Below the pieces are notes generated by a model that searched no databases, was not told the origin of the DNA, and saw nothing but the letters and a program-made list of their open reading frames with translations. Shown one piece after another: positions 20,276 through 30,934 of a stretch of DNA of 64,000 bases. Every line of letters starts with the position of its first letter. Positions within the stretch are counted from its first letter, which is position 1. The translations under genes and the position numbers were made by a program. Origin of the DNA: Maniola hyperantus (Eukaryota > Arthropoda > Insecta > Lepidoptera > Nymphalidae); NCBI RefSeq assembly GCF_902806685.2, contig NC_048548.1, positions 14,224,557-14,288,556 on the forward strand. The letters run 5' to 3'.

Positions 20276-22009
20276 CAAGGGCGGATCCAGCTTTGGTGCC
20301 AGGGGGGGGTCACATAGTCGTGGTCAAGTCACAACATCTCGACCTCTTGCGACAGGTCGAGTTGGTAATCGGGGTATGACGAGCGGGGGTTGGGGGGGGG
20401 GGACGCCCCGCACACCCGCACGCAGGGCCGTCTTTAACCTATTGGAGGCCCTGGGCACATTAGAATAACGGGGCCCCTATGATCTTGACAGAGTAGGTAC
20501 TATTTTCTTGGAATAGGCAAAGAAAGCAGATAAGTCACGTTCAAGACGTATTATAAATGCGAATGTTTCTATCTATCTGTTACCTTTTCAAAGTCCATAT
20601 TCTAAATCAAAATTTGGTACTATTCAGAGATAGTTTACACTCGGAAACGGCTTTTTATCCCGGAAAATTAAAGGGTTCTCACGGAAATTTTAAAAAACTA
20701 AATCTATGTGGACGAAGTTGCGGGCATCAACCAATATAAAGTAAAAGCGCGAGCGAAGCGAGCGCGAAATTTTTCATATATTTACGATAAAATCATAAGG
20801 TAGCTACTAATATTATAAATGCGAAAGCGTGTCTATCTACTTATCTGTTACTATTTGACGGTCTATCTTTTTGACCAGGTACTACACAGAGAAAGCTTTC
20901 ATCCCGGAAACCTGCATACACTTTTTATGCGGAAAATCAAAGAGTTCCTACGGTTTTTTGAAAACCTAAATCAATGCGGACAAGGTTGCGGGCGGGCAAC
21001 AACTAATACAGAGCAAAAGCGCGAGCGAAGCGAGCGCGAAATTTTCTGTCTGTCTATCATCTTGTTAGGTACTTTTTCATGGCCAAATGTAGGTAGGTAG
21101 GTACTACTCAGTGATAGCTTGCATCTCGGAAGGGATTTTTAATCGTAGTGGACCGTACGTGCGAGCGAAGCGAGCGCAAAATTTATGACATTATTTACAA
21201 AAAAAGAAAAGATAAATGTCAGAAATATTGTATTACGATATAGATAAATGCCAAAAATTTTGTACTAAAAACTATAAAGTCATCTGTTGTATAAAGAATT
21301 TTATCTTCTATCTATCTATTATCTTTAGGGGTCCCCAGATGCAACGAGCGCTTGGATAATAAAAACTTTACTATAAATAATAAACGTAAAGGACCAATCC
21401 GACCAATACATTATAGGTATATAATACATATTATTTTTTACTTTTAGAGGTTTTTACTGTCGGGAATTTTTTCAAAAATTTTGAAAAAGAATGAAATATT
21501 CTATCATTTGCGTAAAGGCAATAAAGATCGGATATAAGACTATTTAACAATCTCTACGGTCCTTTGTTTGAGATGGCTTTTTTGACCGTTGATTTTATCG
21601 AAATAAATATGTTTTTGGGTATTAAAATATCGGTTGGTCTGTTATAGTTTGGTGATCTGGCAGGGACTACTGGGCCCTAATCGATCGTGGGCCCTGGGCA
21701 AGTGCCGTGTGATGTTCTTCAATAATTGAAGAACGACACACGAAATGTGACATCTCGATGAAAGGTAGCGGTGGCGCGGTAATATTCAAATTTTGGATGC
21801 GTTTGTTCGCAAGAACATAATGTTTTTGCCATCATACAAAATCTTATATTAAATTGATTAAGTATTGAAGGAACTTACATAAAATTTAGGTATATAAAAA
21901 TATAAAAAACATTATGTTTAACAATTTTAATTAGTGGTCCACCTAGGTCCTGGACGCAGCCCAGGGGGGGGTCATGACCCCCGTGACCCCCCCCTTGGAT
22001 CCGCCCTTG
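20276..22009. mobile_element. Non-autonomous hAT element, 1.73 kb
   Basis: Ends CAAGGGCGGATCCAGC and TTGGATCCGCCCTTG with exact 8-bp duplication cgtccact (20268-20275, 22010-22017). It split a family E repeat. Inside are repeat fragments, including three copies of gcgagcgaagcgagcgc (about 20753, 21022, 21160). No transposase frame. Confidence 0.88.
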
Positions 22010-22039
22010 CGTCCACTACTGGACATAGGTCTCTTGTAG

Positions 22040-22140
22040 GGCGGTCTTTAAGTCAAGAGTGAATAGGCATCTTCTAGGCAAGCTCGCTTCATCTTAGGCC
22101 GCATCATCACTTGCCAGCAAGTCTGATTGCAGCTAAGCGC
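22040..22140 (+). repeat. Interspersed repeat (aggcatcttctaggc family)
   Basis: aataggcatcttctaggcaa and catcttaggccgcatcatca match a related stretch at 17876-17955. Confidence 0.5.
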
Positions 22141-22175
22141 TATGTTCAAATAGGTTGTTAAATAAATTAAAACAA

Positions 22176-22545
22176 CCGGCCAGGTGCGAATCAGACTCGC
22201 GCACTGAGGGTTCCGTACTACAGTCGTATTTTTTCGACATTTTGCTCGACGAATCAAAAACTGTTGTACATAAAAATAAATTAAATCCTGTTTTAGAATG
22301 AAGATACAAGTAAAGCTCTTTCATATTATGATACTTGATATATTAATCTTACTTTGAAAGTTTATTTTTGTGATCCACTTTACGGTTTTCGGATTTTTCT
22401 TCTTACGTGTGCGATATGACCTACCTACCTGCCATGATTCTAGGTCAACAGGAAGTACCCTATAGGTTTCTTGACAGACAAGACAGACAACAAAGTGCCC
22501 CTTTAAGAGTTTTTTTTCCTTTTGAGGTACGGAACCCTAAAAAAT
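22176..22545 (+). repeat. Family H repeat, longest copy
   Basis: Starts accggccaggtgcgaatcag, includes gagggttccgtactacagtc, ends ttttgaggtacggaacccta. Shows that the short ggttccgtac fragments elsewhere are pieces of one longer repeat. Confidence 0.7.
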
Positions 22546-22624
22546 GCTGTCTTGAAAGAAAAGGCATGATAAGGAATCGAGTTAACGGAGTAAACAATGG
22601 ATTGGGAGAATCTTGATAGGTTTA

Positions 22625-22764
22625 AGTCCCGCAAATTGCTAATGCGCGGTACCGCCATTTTAGTGCCGTAGTGGTAGGTTTATTTTTATTTCGGCTGACG
22701 GTAAAATGACGTCATTTCGATGTTAATGAGACATGGTTCCAGCGCAATAGCAATTTGCGGGACT
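22625..22764. mobile_element. MITE family D copy 2 (TA target)
   Basis: AGTCCCGCAAATTGC...GCAATTTGCGGGACT flanked by TA; 140 bases, shares the internal tttatttcggctgacg with copy 1. It lies just downstream of MCT-C's stop, as copy 1 lies downstream of MCT-A's. Confidence 0.75.
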
Positions 22765-22931
22765 TATAACGACAACGCTAAGCGTAGGTAGGTATATAGG
22801 TATAATGTACCTACTTATGTATGAACTATAGACAAGTTTACAAAGTATTAGCTTTCCAGTCTGTTAGTGGCAAGTGGCAGATTAGTTGGCCAGCATGTTG
22901 GTGGATGTTGGTCGATATGTTAGCAGACATG

Positions 22932-23068
22932 TCAGTGACCGTTGTGGCGGCGGCGGCGCGCGGCGTTGGACAACGGTGATACGATCAGGATCAGACCGGA
23001 TAAGCCGATGAAGACTCCCGCGAGATAGAACAGAAGGTCGTAGCTGTTGGCGATATCGGACACCCAAA
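22932..23068 (-). CDS. MCT-C exon 5 (last coding exon, shortened)
   Basis: Acceptor tctttccag|TTTGGGTG; encodes WVSDIANSYDLLFYLAG, a last helix and RRRRHNGH, stop TGA at 22932-22934. Only 137 bases against 260 in MCT-A. Confidence 0.88.
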
Positions 23069-26000
23069 CTGGAAAAGAGAAAAATTGAGTTTTTTTTTCA
23101 AAGTCAAAGTCAAATGATTTATTCAAAACTAGCTGATGCCCGCGACTTCGTACGCGTGGAATTAGTTTTTTTTTTAAATCCCGTGGGAACTCTTTTATTT
23201 TCCGGGATAAAAAGCCTATGTCACTCTCCAGGTCTTTATCTATACCCATGCAAAAAATCACGTCAATCCGTTGCACCGTTGCGACGTGATTGAAGGACAA
23301 ACCAACATACCAACAAACCAACAAACCAACAAACCAACACACTTTCGCATTTATATATAAGGGTACGGATAGGTAATAAATTACTCTTTTTGATAGTCAG
23401 ATGTTGGATTTGTAAGATATAGTGGTGATAATTATTACCAAATTTAAAACTAAAGCTACGAGGGTTTCAAACGCGCCCAGGTCTGAGAAGAGCCCACAAC
23501 ATACTCAGCCCGGTATTCTTTTTATTATCACCACTTTACAAAATTGTTTAAACTTATTAGAACTATCACATAGACGTTAAGCATCTCATTCCCAAGCTTG
23601 CTTATCATTTAAATAATCCTTTACATTGTAATAGGATTTTTCTTTAAAAGAATATTAGCTAAGTTTATTATGCTGACTAATATTCCCCTTTTCCCTCCAA
23701 CTAAGGGTAAAACTTGTGCTAGGAGTAGGTAGGTACGACAATAGTGCAACGGTTTGAATCGGCGACAGCATTTACTCTACCAGTATGATGCTGGTTAGGA
23801 AGTAGTTGGCTGCGAATGCGATGAAGGCATCTCTCACCGGTCAGTAGGGGTCCAATGAAGTTGGCTAACCCCTGGATGAACAGCAGCAAGCCGTACGCGT
23901 TGGTGAACGTCTTCAGCGTGATTTGCTTTACAAGGATGTTACTGGTAAGGCAGTATTTGGTTGCGAGAAAGGCGCCGAAGGCCCCGGAGGCGGCAGCGAG
24001 GCCTAGGAAAGTGGTGAGTAGAGGCACCACGACTGTGACGAGGCCGCCCAGGATCATGCACACTGCGTACACTAGGATCGGGTTCAAACACTCCCAGTCG
24101 CTTATCCAGCCGAAAAAGATCTGGAAACATTTAAAAAATCCTAAGTAAAGGCTTTGAAAGTCTGAACAAATAAGTTGTGTGTAAGAAAACCTACACCTAT
24201 CTCAGACCGCATTATATACAGCATCAAGGTGTGTGATCTCATCTCGCCGAACATCAGTACCCATATTATAAATGTGAAAGTGTGTTTGTTTGTTGGTTTG
24301 TCCTTCAATCACGTCGCAACAGAGCAATGGATCGACGTGATTTTTTGCATGGGTATAGTTAAAGACCTGGAGAGTGGCATAGGCTACTTTTTATCACGGA
24401 AAATTAAAGAGTTCCCACGGGATTTTCAAAAACCAAAATCCACGCGGACGAAGTCGCGGGCATCCGCTAGTGTTAAATAATATGATGATAGATATCAGAA
24501 TACTACTAATTACATTGTAACTATTGTGAAAGCTCTCTTATGGTTTGAGCACGCGACAAATAAAATGTTTTCTCCGTTTTGTTGTTCTTGTGTCGGTCAC
24601 AGAGAGGTGACAGAGGTGACAGAGGTAACAGAGGTGACAGAGGTGACAGAGGTGACAGAGGTGACAGAGGTGACAGAGGTGACAGAGGTACCAGTTGTTG
24701 CTGACTTGTCTTCATCAGAATGGATGACAGTAGTTCGTCGAAGCCCATGCTAAGATATGTCCACGATGTAACACATGATACGGCATGACATTTTTTGAAC
24801 TGTTATTTTGATGACAGAAACTGACCTCTCCGAATATGTTCAGTATGCCGACGATGGATATCAGCATGGATATCTGTGACATGTTCAAGCTCTTGCTGAA
24901 GCCGATGTACCCGATGTATATATACGGCACGTTGTACCACATGTGCAGCAGGACATTGGACACCACGAACACGAGGAAGCCAGGGTTGAGGAAGAGTGAG
25001 AAGTCCAGTATGTCAACGGTCAGGTCCCAACACAGGCCGGCGTACCATTGCACCTGCGATAGGTAAAACAAAACCGGCCAAGTGCGTGGCGGGCCACGCG
25101 CAGTGTAGGGTTCCATAGTCACAACTAATTACACAAATTGATTATATATATGCCAGCAGAGCCGGTTTTTAATTGTAAATAGATTACGCATTGAACATAA
25201 CGTCATACTTCCCACCGTCATTTTGAGACAATAAAAGTGAATGCGGCGGTACGAGGAGATTATTATTCATTTGGCTTCTACTAGGAAAGGCCTTTCAGTT
25301 TCTTTCCTACATATACTCACTACTGCTGTGAAGTTTTTCACGTTCCTATATACTACCATTTGACTGATGGAGGGGGGGACACTTGACTCTAATAAATATT
25401 AGCACATGGTTGTAATAAATCTATGAAAATTTAAAATTAACAAAAAGACTAGAGTAAATGGTAGTACCTACTGCTGTTTACACTTCATGGTTCTAAAGTC
25501 AGCCATCGGCTTTGTGCTTCAAATATTAGGCTTTTCCGAGACTCTATTCTATATCATTGCTCCACACGATTATCAAAATATACTTTCTTAGATGTTGATT
25601 TTGTAATAGCAATTGCGGCCTAATAAAATAAATACTACCGGTATCTCGGTAATTTTTTGAATTGTGAATGTTCATTATCCCCGCGCAAGTTTGATCTGAG
25701 AAAAAATCTGAAATACCTGTTTCCAGAATGACGAAGATGTCAGACGTTTCTTTCCATTGGTCTTCAGGGCACTGGGGAGTGCATTATCAGGCGATAATTT
25801 CCTTGGAGATGTCATTCCAGGGGACATCAAAGTCTTCGAGGGGGACATTTCATCCAACCGCTCATTTTCACTGAAGCTTTGTGAGGTTCCGGGGTAATTT
25901 TCTGCTAAGATTGCGTTCGCAGGACTTCGAGTTTGTTCTAACGTTTCTAGCGACACTCCTTCGCCTTCAGTCATGTAGGTCGCTAAGTCGACTAAGGAAC

Positions 26001-26996
26001 TATTTTGTGGCACTAAGGACGTCGTTACTGCTTTAATGTCTACAACGTCCGTCACTTTAGACGGTCCGAATAGTTTATTTCTTTTTCTCTCTCTTCTACC
26101 TTGTCTCTCTTTTGCTTTCTCTTCATTCATCGTGGCCATCCACGGCAGATCTCGGAACAGTAAACCACACACTGCCATGTTTAATAAAAGTCCGGCGAAT
26201 ATTAAACTAGTTCCTTGCCATTTGTACTTGTCCAACCAATCATTTGTGAATGAAGCAAATATAAACGTACCGATCCTACTTCCGCACACAGAGATACCGG
26301 TGGCTAAAGAGCGCTTCTTCTCAAAGTAGTACGCGACGATCACTACCGCTGCTACATAGCACAGACTCAGGCCGAATCCAGCCATGATTCCGAATGTGAA
26401 CATCAACGTCTCTATGTTGTCCACAAATGCAGAAATAACGAATCCTATCGCTGCCAAAAAAGAACCAAGAATCGTCATTCGTCGGCAGCCGTATCTGTCT
26501 ATTAAGAAAGTGGCGATTGGACCAAACAGGAGTGGCATTGCCATGAATATGCGAAGAATCCACACAGTTTTTTCTGTACTCCCGCCAAAGAAGTCGAGAA
26601 AATGTGAGAAGAATAATTGGAAAGTGAAAGTGATGCCACCGGCAACGAGGTTGATCATGAATGCGGCGAACACGATGAGCCAGCCCCAACCTCCGTCGGG
26701 GGGTTTCACATTGGCAATAGAGCGTTCCTTATCGTTGGAACTGGAGGTGCTGGCACTCGAGATAGGCAAAGGCGCGGGGAGCGACTGCGGGTCGAACTGC
26801 ACGTGCAGAGGATGGGCGTGTTGGCTTGGTGCGTTACTGGCGCTGGCATTCGCACTGGCGATAGAGCTGGTGCTGGCACGGCGCGGACCGTGGAGCAAAG
26901 GCTCAGGGATGGGTGTGAGCGCGCGCGGTGGGTGCGATTCCGGCTTACTTAGAGTTTCCGGCGAGAGGGACAAATCCTTGGTTCCGCAGGGTCCTT
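22932..26996 (-). CDS. MCT-C: monocarboxylate transporter paralogue, 4 exons seen, start exon not found
   Basis: Exons, in gene order, are 26996-25717, 25053-24826, 24120-23838 and 23068-22932, with phases identical to MCT-A. The frame is open throughout. DGGWGW and YYFEKKRSLATG are both intact, so it keeps the SLC16 signatures that MCT-B has partly lost. The C-terminus stops early at RRRRHNGH. The bases after the stop still read, in another frame, as a degenerate version of MCT-A's Ser/Asn-rich tail, so the tail was removed by a frameshift. The start exon lies beyond 26996 and was not recognised. Introns carry a 9-bp minisatellite, SINE and other repeat insertions and fossil exon pieces. Head-to-tail order with MCT-B implies tandem duplication. 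Confidence 0.88.
23098..23650 (-). repeat. LINE 3' end (family J), split by a family B repeat, in MCT-C intron 4
   Basis: caaagtcaaagtcaaatgat (23100) resumes as aggtaataaattactctttt (23370) after the family B copy 23129-23360; continues to ctttacattgtaataggatt. Confidence 0.6.
23129..23360 (+). repeat. Family B repeat nested in a LINE 3' end
   Basis: gcccgcgacttcgtacgcgt at the start, caaccaacaaacc tract, cactttcgcatttatatata at the end. Confidence 0.7.
23655..23771 (-). repeat. SINE S2, 5' truncated, abutting the MCT-C exon-4 remnant
   Basis: Minus strand keeps the cctactcctagcacaagttt...gctaatattctttaaag body and tail. The tRNA-like head is missing beyond the B-box region. Confidence 0.6.
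23772..23828 (-). pseudogene. Decayed exon-4-like fragment in MCT-C intron 4
   Basis: Begins within ten bases of the exon-4 donor. Minus strand reads AFIAFAANYFLTSIILVE then a stop, clearly homologous to AFIAANYSLTSIILVE of MCT-A exon 4. It is cut off downstream by a SINE. Confidence 0.7.
23838..24120 (-). CDS. MCT-C exon 4
   Basis: Acceptor tttccag|ATCTTTTTCGG, donor CTGACCG|GTGAGA, 283 bases as in MCT-A. Encodes IFFGWISDWECLNPIL and helices ending FIGPLLT. Confidence 0.9.
24236..24500 (-). pseudogene. Decayed exon-3-like fragment in MCT-C intron 3, split by a repeat insertion
   Basis: Two pieces (24483-24500 and 24236-24259, minus strand) read ctgatatctatcatca and gtactgatgttcggcgagatgag. 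Together they match the end of MCT-A exon 3, where the donor is gtgagt. Here the donor has become atgaga. A family-B repeat (24260-24478) sits between the pieces. Confidence 0.5.
24260..24478 (-). repeat. Family B repeat splitting the MCT-C exon-3 remnant
   Basis: Plus strand starts ccatattataaatgtgaaag and ends gaagtcgcgggcatccgcta. Confidence 0.75.
24601..24692. repeat. Minisatellite, 9-bp unit gaggtgaca, about 10 copies
   Basis: In MCT-C intron 3. Both strands are open because 9 is a multiple of 3 (TEV / SPL repeats), but it is flanked by exons in a spliced gene and is not itself coding. Confidence 0.9.
24826..25053 (-). CDS. MCT-C exon 3
   Basis: Acceptor tatcgcag|GTGCAATGG, donor GGAGAG|GTCAGT, 76 codons, phase 0. 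Encodes VQWYAGLCWDLTVDIL and ends ILNIFGE. Confidence 0.9.
25060..25716. other. MCT-C intron 2
   Basis: Starts next to a family H piece (accggccaagtgcgtggcgg, 25074-25120). The remaining 550 bases show no gene or recognised repeat. Confidence 0.4.
25717..26996 (-). CDS. MCT-C exon 2
   Basis: Acceptor atttcag|AAGGACCC, donor AAACAG|GTATTT. Encodes GPCGTKDLSLSPETL, a Ser/Ala-rich N-tail, DGGWGW, helices 1-6 and a shortened loop. N-terminal text RALTPIPEPLLHGPR is close to MCT-A (RALTPIPESEPLLHGPR), so MCT-C is nearer to MCT-A here than MCT-B is. Confidence 0.9.
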
Positions 26997-27217
26997 CTGA
27001 AATGAAATTGCAATTTTGGTCATTTCCATGATATTAAAAGGCCTGAGTCACTGAGCGAGCGATGGAGAGTAGATCATCGGGTTACGAAGCTGACGTGGCA
27101 ATTGGCATACGCGGCCGAAAGTGCCTAATTCTCAATTCACTCTCTCCATCTACTTCGTAAAGATTTCCCTCTTTTTCGTAAAGATGCTATAGTACAATTT
27201 TAAATTTTATTATTAAC

Positions 27218-27465
27218 TAGCTGATGCCCGAGACTTCGTCCGCGTGGATTAACGTTTTTCAAAATCCCGCGGGAACTCTTTGATTTTCCAGGATAAAAAT
27301 TAGCCTATGTCTTAATCCAGGGTATAATGTATCTCCATTCCAAATTTCAGCCAAATCCGTCCAGTAGTTTTTGCGTAAAGGAGTAACAAACATACACACA
27401 CACACATACACAATACACATACACATACAAACTTTCGCCTTTATAATATTATAGTGTGAAGTGTG
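27218..27465 (+). repeat. Family B repeat with (CA)n
   Basis: tagctgatgcccgagacttc start, ccaaatccgtccagtagttt, a cacaca tract, end actttcgcctttataatatt. Confidence 0.7.
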
Positions 27466-27539
27466 ATGTTTAAATTTGGGGGTTTTAACAACTCTATACA
27501 ATTATTTTAAACTGGACGTCTTACGTCACATAGGTAGTT

Positions 27540-27625
27540 TGCGACAGAGATAAAGATCTACGAAGCCGAAATTAGCCGACTGTCTCTTTCTAAAGGTCGG
27601 TGTTCATCACTTTCCGCTGCGTACT
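27540..27625. repeat. MITE family C, degenerate
   Basis: gacagagataaagatctacg and ggtgttcatcactttccgct match one arm of family C. Confidence 0.4.
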
Positions 27626-27844
27626 ATAGTTTGCAGAAGCTCTATCTGTCACCCCTTCCTTCAGCTTCACCTAGTTGACCTTCGTTTCGCTTGCTTCATC
27701 CAGGATCTCTTTTGTGAGCTTCTGGCTTAGCGCTTAACAAAAACACTAGAGGTAGGACAGGCAAGGCTGTGTGGACTCAGAGTGCTCAAGATTTTGTTCT
27801 AATTTAGTTATTATCGGACTTTTGCATGACCTTGAGATTGATCT

Positions 27845-28050
27845 AATTCAAACCCCTATTTGAATTGAAAAAATTCAACCCCTAGGTTGAATTTCCAAAA
27901 ATCCTTTCTTAGCGGATGCCTACGTCATAATGGCTATCTGCATGCCAAATTTCAGCCCGATCGGTCCAGTAGGTTGAGCTGTGCGTTGATAGATCAGTCA
28001 GTAAGTCAGCCAGTCAGTCACCTTTTCCTTCTATATTTTTAAGATTTATA
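27845..28050 (+). repeat. Family A repeat, head lost
   Basis: aaatcctttcttagcggatg to the cagtcagtca tract and ccttttccttctatattttt. Confidence 0.65.
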
Positions 28051-28056
28051 TTAGAC

Positions 28057-28410
28057 TAGCTGATCCCCGCGGCTTCGCCCGCGTAGATTTAGGTTTTTAA
28101 AGATCCCGTATAGCCTATGTCACTCAGGAATAATGTAGCTTTCTACTGGTGAAAGAATTTTTAAAATCGGTTCAGTAGTTCTAAAGATTACCCCCTACAA
28201 ACAAACTTAACGACATTACCTCTTTATATAATAATAGCTGATCCCCGCGGCTTCGCCCGCGTAGATTTAGGTTTTTAAAGATCCCGTATAGCCTATGTCA
28301 CTCAGGAATAATGTAGCTTTCTACTGGTGAAAGAATTTTAAAATCGGTTCAGTAGTTCTAAAGATTACCCCCTACAAACAAACTTAACGACATTACCTCT
28401 TTATATAATA
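28057..28410 (+). repeat. Tandem pair of a 178-bp repeat (family K)
   Basis: tagctgatccccgcggcttc occurs at 28057 and 28235; the two copies are almost identical through cattacctctttatataata. Confidence 0.85.
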
Positions 28411-29622
28411 CAACGGGCCGTGCAGCAGAAATCGTAATATTTTAATTTCGCCATAACTTCAAAACCAAACGTCCAATTTTAATCATTCAAAGACCAAATA
28501 TTATCTCCATAAACTGTTCTTAGTGATGAAATCATTTATTTTGATAAGGATTAATAGTATGAGTAAAATAAACGCGTTTAAATGTAGTCCAAAAAAAATT
28601 CAAGATTTTTAAATAAAAAAATGGTTGCTGTGCCTCACTCGACATAGATGGGTATAGTGTGTCGCGGACTTTTTTGTAGATATTTATAAGATCTACAATT
28701 AATTAGAACATTTTATGGTTCTATCTTTTATAGTTTAGGCAGCGTACGCAAAATAAGTAACTTTTCTGGTTGATTTTTTACACCTTGTGTCCGAAAAACC
28801 CAAATATCTTACGGAACCCTATTTTTTTCCAAAATAAAATATAGCCTATGTTACTCGTGGATAATGTAGCTTTCGAATGGTGAAAGAATTTTTAAAATCG
28901 GTCCAGTAGTTTTTGAGCCTATTCAGTACAAACAAACAAACAAACAAACAAACAAACAAACAAACAAACAAACAAACAAACAAACAAAGTTTTCCTCTTT
29001 ATAATATTAGTGTAGATAGATGTAGACAACGGGCCGTGCAGCAGAAATCGTAATATTTTAATTTCGCCATAACTTCAAAACCAAACGTCCAATTTTAATC
29101 ATTCAAAGACCAAATATTATCTCCATAAACTGTTCTTAGTGATGAAATCATTTATTTTGATAAGGATTAATAGCATGAGTAAAATAAACGCGTTTAAATG
29201 TAGTCCAAAAAAAATTTAAGATTTTTAAATAAAAAAATGGTTGCTGTGCCTCACTCGACATAGATGGGTATAGTGTGTCGCGGACTTTTTTGTAGATATT
29301 TATAAGATCTACAATTAATTAGAACATTTTATGGTTCTATCTTTTATAGTTTAGGCAGCGTACGCAAAATAAGTAACTTTTCTGGTTGATTTTTTACACC
29401 TTGTGTCCGAAAAACCCAAATATCTTACGGAACCCTATTTTTTTCCAAAATAAAATATAGCCTATGTTACTCGTGGATAATGTAGCTTTCGAATGGTGAA
29501 AGAATTTTTAAAATCGGTCCAGTAGTTTTTGAGCCTATTCAGTACAAACAAACAAACAAACAAACAAACAAACAAACAAACAAACAAAGTTTTCCTCTTT
29601 ATAATATTAGTGTAGATGTATC
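28411..29622 (+). repeat. 616-bp tandem duplication, near identical
   Basis: caacgggccgtgcagcagaa begins at 28411 and again at 29027. The copies differ by only a few bases and by the length of a (CAAA)n tract. The unit ends cctctttataatattagtgt, like family K. Confidence 0.9.
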
Positions 29623-29639
29623 CCTGGTCTAAAGATTCG

Positions 29640-30120
29640 AGATTTCATTAAGTAATTAATTTCATCAATGTAATTAATTTATTATTAAGTTAATATAATT
29701 AACATGCACTTAAATAAGACTATTTTAGGTTTTCTTTGACATCATATTTGAATTTTTTTTTAGTATGTTAAAATTAATTGCGCGCCATTGATGGCAGATT
29801 GTAATTGGACTTTTATATTTTTAAGACCCTATGTACATACAATTTTTGCAATTAATAAACTTATCTTATCTTATCTAAAGCAAAACTTACCCATCTTTAA
29901 AAAAAAAATTGAAATCGGCTTCAACTTATTAAAATCGGTTCACTTTAAACCGAGATCGTTAGTGACTTATCTAGTTATACTGATCCTGCGTTTATTTAAT
30001 TGCGTTAATATATTCCCAAAACATTGGTCAAGGACATGCCTGAATATAGAGTAGGGTTCCGAGGTAATTTTAATTGCAACTTTGGTAATAATTATTTATA
30101 TATTATATTAATACATAGTA
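29640..30120. other. AT-rich stretch, no gene seen
   Basis: Contains a cttatcttatcttatct tract typical of some LINE tails at about 29865, but no coding remnant. Confidence 0.35.
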
Positions 30121-30273
30121 ATTATTTCTCAGGTAGTTTTTAGGGTTCCGTACTTCAGAAGGAAAAGCGGAACCGGCGGATGATTAAATAAATAAATAAA
30201 ACAAAAATCTTTTTAGGGTTCCGTACCTCAAAAGGAAAAACGTAAGGGTTCTGTTTTTCCTTTTGAGAAAACG

Positions 30274-30460
30274 GGAGAGAGCCAGCGCGTGCCAGACCTT
30301 CGTTATTTTATAAAAGCTGAAAGTTTCTATGCGTATTGTTCCCAACATAGGAAGGAACGATCAAAGACTATGAAGTTTGTATCATGATGCCTTTGGGAGA
30401 TAACAGGTAATAAAGGTGTAAATACCTTGTTGTTGTTCTACGGAACCCTAAAAACGGAAA
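30274..30460. mobile_element. Foldback family I, left half only
   Basis: gagagccagcgcgtgccaga and aagctgaaagtttctatgcg match the arm of 40381-40934; no right arm follows. Confidence 0.6.
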
Positions 30461-30701
30461 CTAGCTTTTATCATGTGTTCGGTGATAGTAGCTACTCCAG
30501 GATCCGGATGGGCTAATAGGAGTTACAACAACAGATAAAACGTATTTAGATATTTAAAAAAATCGGCTTTTTATGTCATACTAGTCGTTGTTTTGCCTTC
30601 CCAGAACCCATCCACTAACACTTAAACTTTATGGTATGGTATTAAAGTTCAAATTGAGTTCAAATTGACTTTTAAGTATTATTACGAATCTTTTGTATGG
30701 G

Positions 30702-30926
30702 AACTAGCATATGCTCGCGACTTCGTCCGCGTGGACTACACGAATTTCAAACCCCTATTTCACCCCCTTAGGGGTTGAATTTTCAAAAATCCTTTCTTAG
30801 CGGATGCCTACGTCATAATAGCTATCTGCATGCCAAATTTCAGCCCGATCCGTCCAGTAGTTTAAGCTGTGCGTTGATAGATCAGTCAGTCAGTCAGTCA
30901 CCTTTTCCTTTTATATATTTAGATAT
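30702..30926 (+). repeat. Family A repeat, full copy
   Basis: gcatatgctcgcgacttcgt to ccttttccttttatatattt with a four-unit cagt tract. Confidence 0.8.
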
Positions 30927-30934
30927 AGAAAGGT

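Noticed and set aside
24521..24753. Frames reading TEVTEVTEV and SPLSPLSPL
   Set aside because: 9-bp minisatellite within an intron of MCT-C.
28920..28990. (CAAA)n tract as a telomere or CRISPR-like array
   Set aside because: Plain tetranucleotide tail of a retroelement-like repeat, present twice through tandem duplication; no spacers.
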